From the NCBI GenBank assembly GCA_937936695.1, contig CALHCK010000077.1, positions 1 to 7,862 of the forward strand: a stretch of DNA of 7,862 nt. The letters are read 5' to 3'. Position 1 is the first letter of the stretch, and each line of letters starts with the position of its first letter. This stretch comes from an uncultured Polaribacter sp. Lineage in GTDB: Bacteria > Bacteroidota > Bacteroidia > Flavobacteriales > Flavobacteriaceae. The notes beneath the pieces were generated by a model. It was not told where the DNA came from, did no database searches, and saw nothing but the letters and a program-made list of their open reading frames with translations. Below, one piece after another: positions 7,198 through 7,862 of this stretch. The translations under genes and the position numbers were made by a program.

Positions 7198-7862
7198 ATG
7201 AAAAGCTTTTTTAATTCTAAATATTTTCTTTTGATATTTACTGCTGCAATACTTTTTAATTGCTCTAAAGCAGAACAACTACCTGAAAACATAGAGGTTC
7301 ATAATTTTATATGGAGAGGATTAAACGCGTTCTATTTATGGCAAGATGAAATACCCGATTTACAAGATGATAGATTTAGTAACCAAAGCCAATTAAATAG
7401 CTTTTTAGGTGGTTTTGATGAACCAAGAGGTTTATTTGATGAATTAATTTTAAGTGATAAAGATGATTTTTCTTCTCTAAAAGAAGATAGAGACGCACTT
7501 GTAAATTCACAACAGGGTAGTTCTTTAAACAATGGTATGGAGTTTGGGCTTAAAAGATATGCAGATAACTCTAATAATGTATATGGTTACGTACGTTATG
7601 TAATTCCTGATTCTGATGCTGCTGCAAAAGGAATTACTAGAGGCATGATTTTTAATACTATTGATGGTACTCAAATAACAATTGAAAACTCAAAAGAATT
7701 ATTAAACAATACTTCATATACAGTAGGTTTTGCTAATTTTAATGCAGGAAACCCTGTTGCAAATGGTCAATCTATTACTTTATTAAAAACTCAGTTAACA
7801 GAAAACCCTGTAGCTATTGCTTCTGTTATTAACAACGGTGGTAAAAATATTGGTTATTTAAG
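7198..7862 (+). CDS. S41 family peptidase lipoprotein, 3' partial
   Basis: The frame runs from the ATG at 7198 to the right edge (221 codons, no stop). Residues 1-21 are a lipoprotein signal ending ILFN before Cys22, so it should be an envelope lipoprotein. The family fold is visible: NIEVHNFIWRGLNAFYLWQDEIP is the N-terminal helical part of flavobacterial S41 enzymes, and residues about 113-165 (MEFGLKRY, YGYVRYVIPDSDAAAKGI, RGMIFNTIDGTQI) form the PDZ-like peptide-binding domain. The S41 core begins at the very end (ENPVAIASVINNGGKNIGYL). The catalytic serine and lysine lie beyond the window, so activity cannot be judged. S41 enzymes cleave proteins near their C-termini in the periplasm. 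The gene is divergent from the ECF sigma gene with 136 bases between start codons, which allows co-regulation but does not prove it. No Shine-Dalgarno is visible. Confidence 0.87.
   Translation, partial: MKSFFNSKYFLLIFTAAILFNCSKAEQLPENIEVHNFIWRGLNAFYLWQDEIPDLQDDRFSNQSQLNSFLGGFDEPRGLFDELILSDKDDFSSLKEDRDALVNSQQGSSLNNGMEFGLKRYADNSNNVYGYVRYVIPDSDAAAKGITRGMIFNTIDGTQITIENSKELLNNTSYTVGFANFNAGNPVANGQSITLLKTQLTENPVAIASVINNGGKNIGYL

Noticed and set aside
7332..7532. Minus-strand 66-codon frame inside the S41 gene
   Set aside because: It is antisense to a frame with a clear lipoprotein signal and PDZ/S41 features.

Overview
The window looks like chromosomal DNA from a marine-type member of the Flavobacteriaceae (Bacteroidota). 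The evidence is very low G+C, TAA stops, AT-only leaders without Shine-Dalgarno sequences, a type IX secretion (T9SS) sorting domain, DUF4252 proteins and a flavobacterial S41 lipoprotein. The genus (for example Polaribacter, Tenacibaculum or a relative) cannot be fixed from this piece. No RNA genes, insertion sequences, CRISPR arrays or phage genes are visible.

Layout. (1) 1-2091, plus strand: the 3' end of a large secreted protein with a C-terminal T9SS type A sorting domain. It appears to carry a carbohydrate-binding-module-like insert in the middle of its conserved scaffold. A perfect 18-bp hairpin terminator follows. (2) 2092-2443: a gene-free convergent spacer with a terminator for each neighbour. 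(3) 2444-4900, minus strand: an exported M1 family zinc aminopeptidase with HEAT-like C-terminal repeats, transcribed on its own. (4) 5033-7061, minus strand: a four-gene operon read right to left. It encodes an ECF sigma factor, an overlapping single-pass membrane protein (probable anti-sigma factor), a secreted DUF4252 protein and a DUF4252 lipoprotein. A strong terminator ends it. (5) 7062-7197: a divergent promoter region. (6) 7198-7862, plus strand: the start of an S41 family (C-terminal-processing-type) protease lipoprotein, cut off by the window edge before its catalytic core.

The most interesting part is the right-hand module. It has the form of an envelope signalling unit: the sigma factor is held by a membrane protein with no zinc anti-sigma motif, two paralogous DUF4252 proteins (one lipid-anchored, one soluble) are co-transcribed with it, and a PDZ/S41 protease lipoprotein lies divergently. 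A TGTAAC-N16-CGTC sequence upstream of the sigma gene has the form of an ECF-dependent promoter and suggests autoregulation. The signal sensed and the role of DUF4252 are unknown to me, and the regulatory wiring is inferred from gene order and motifs only.
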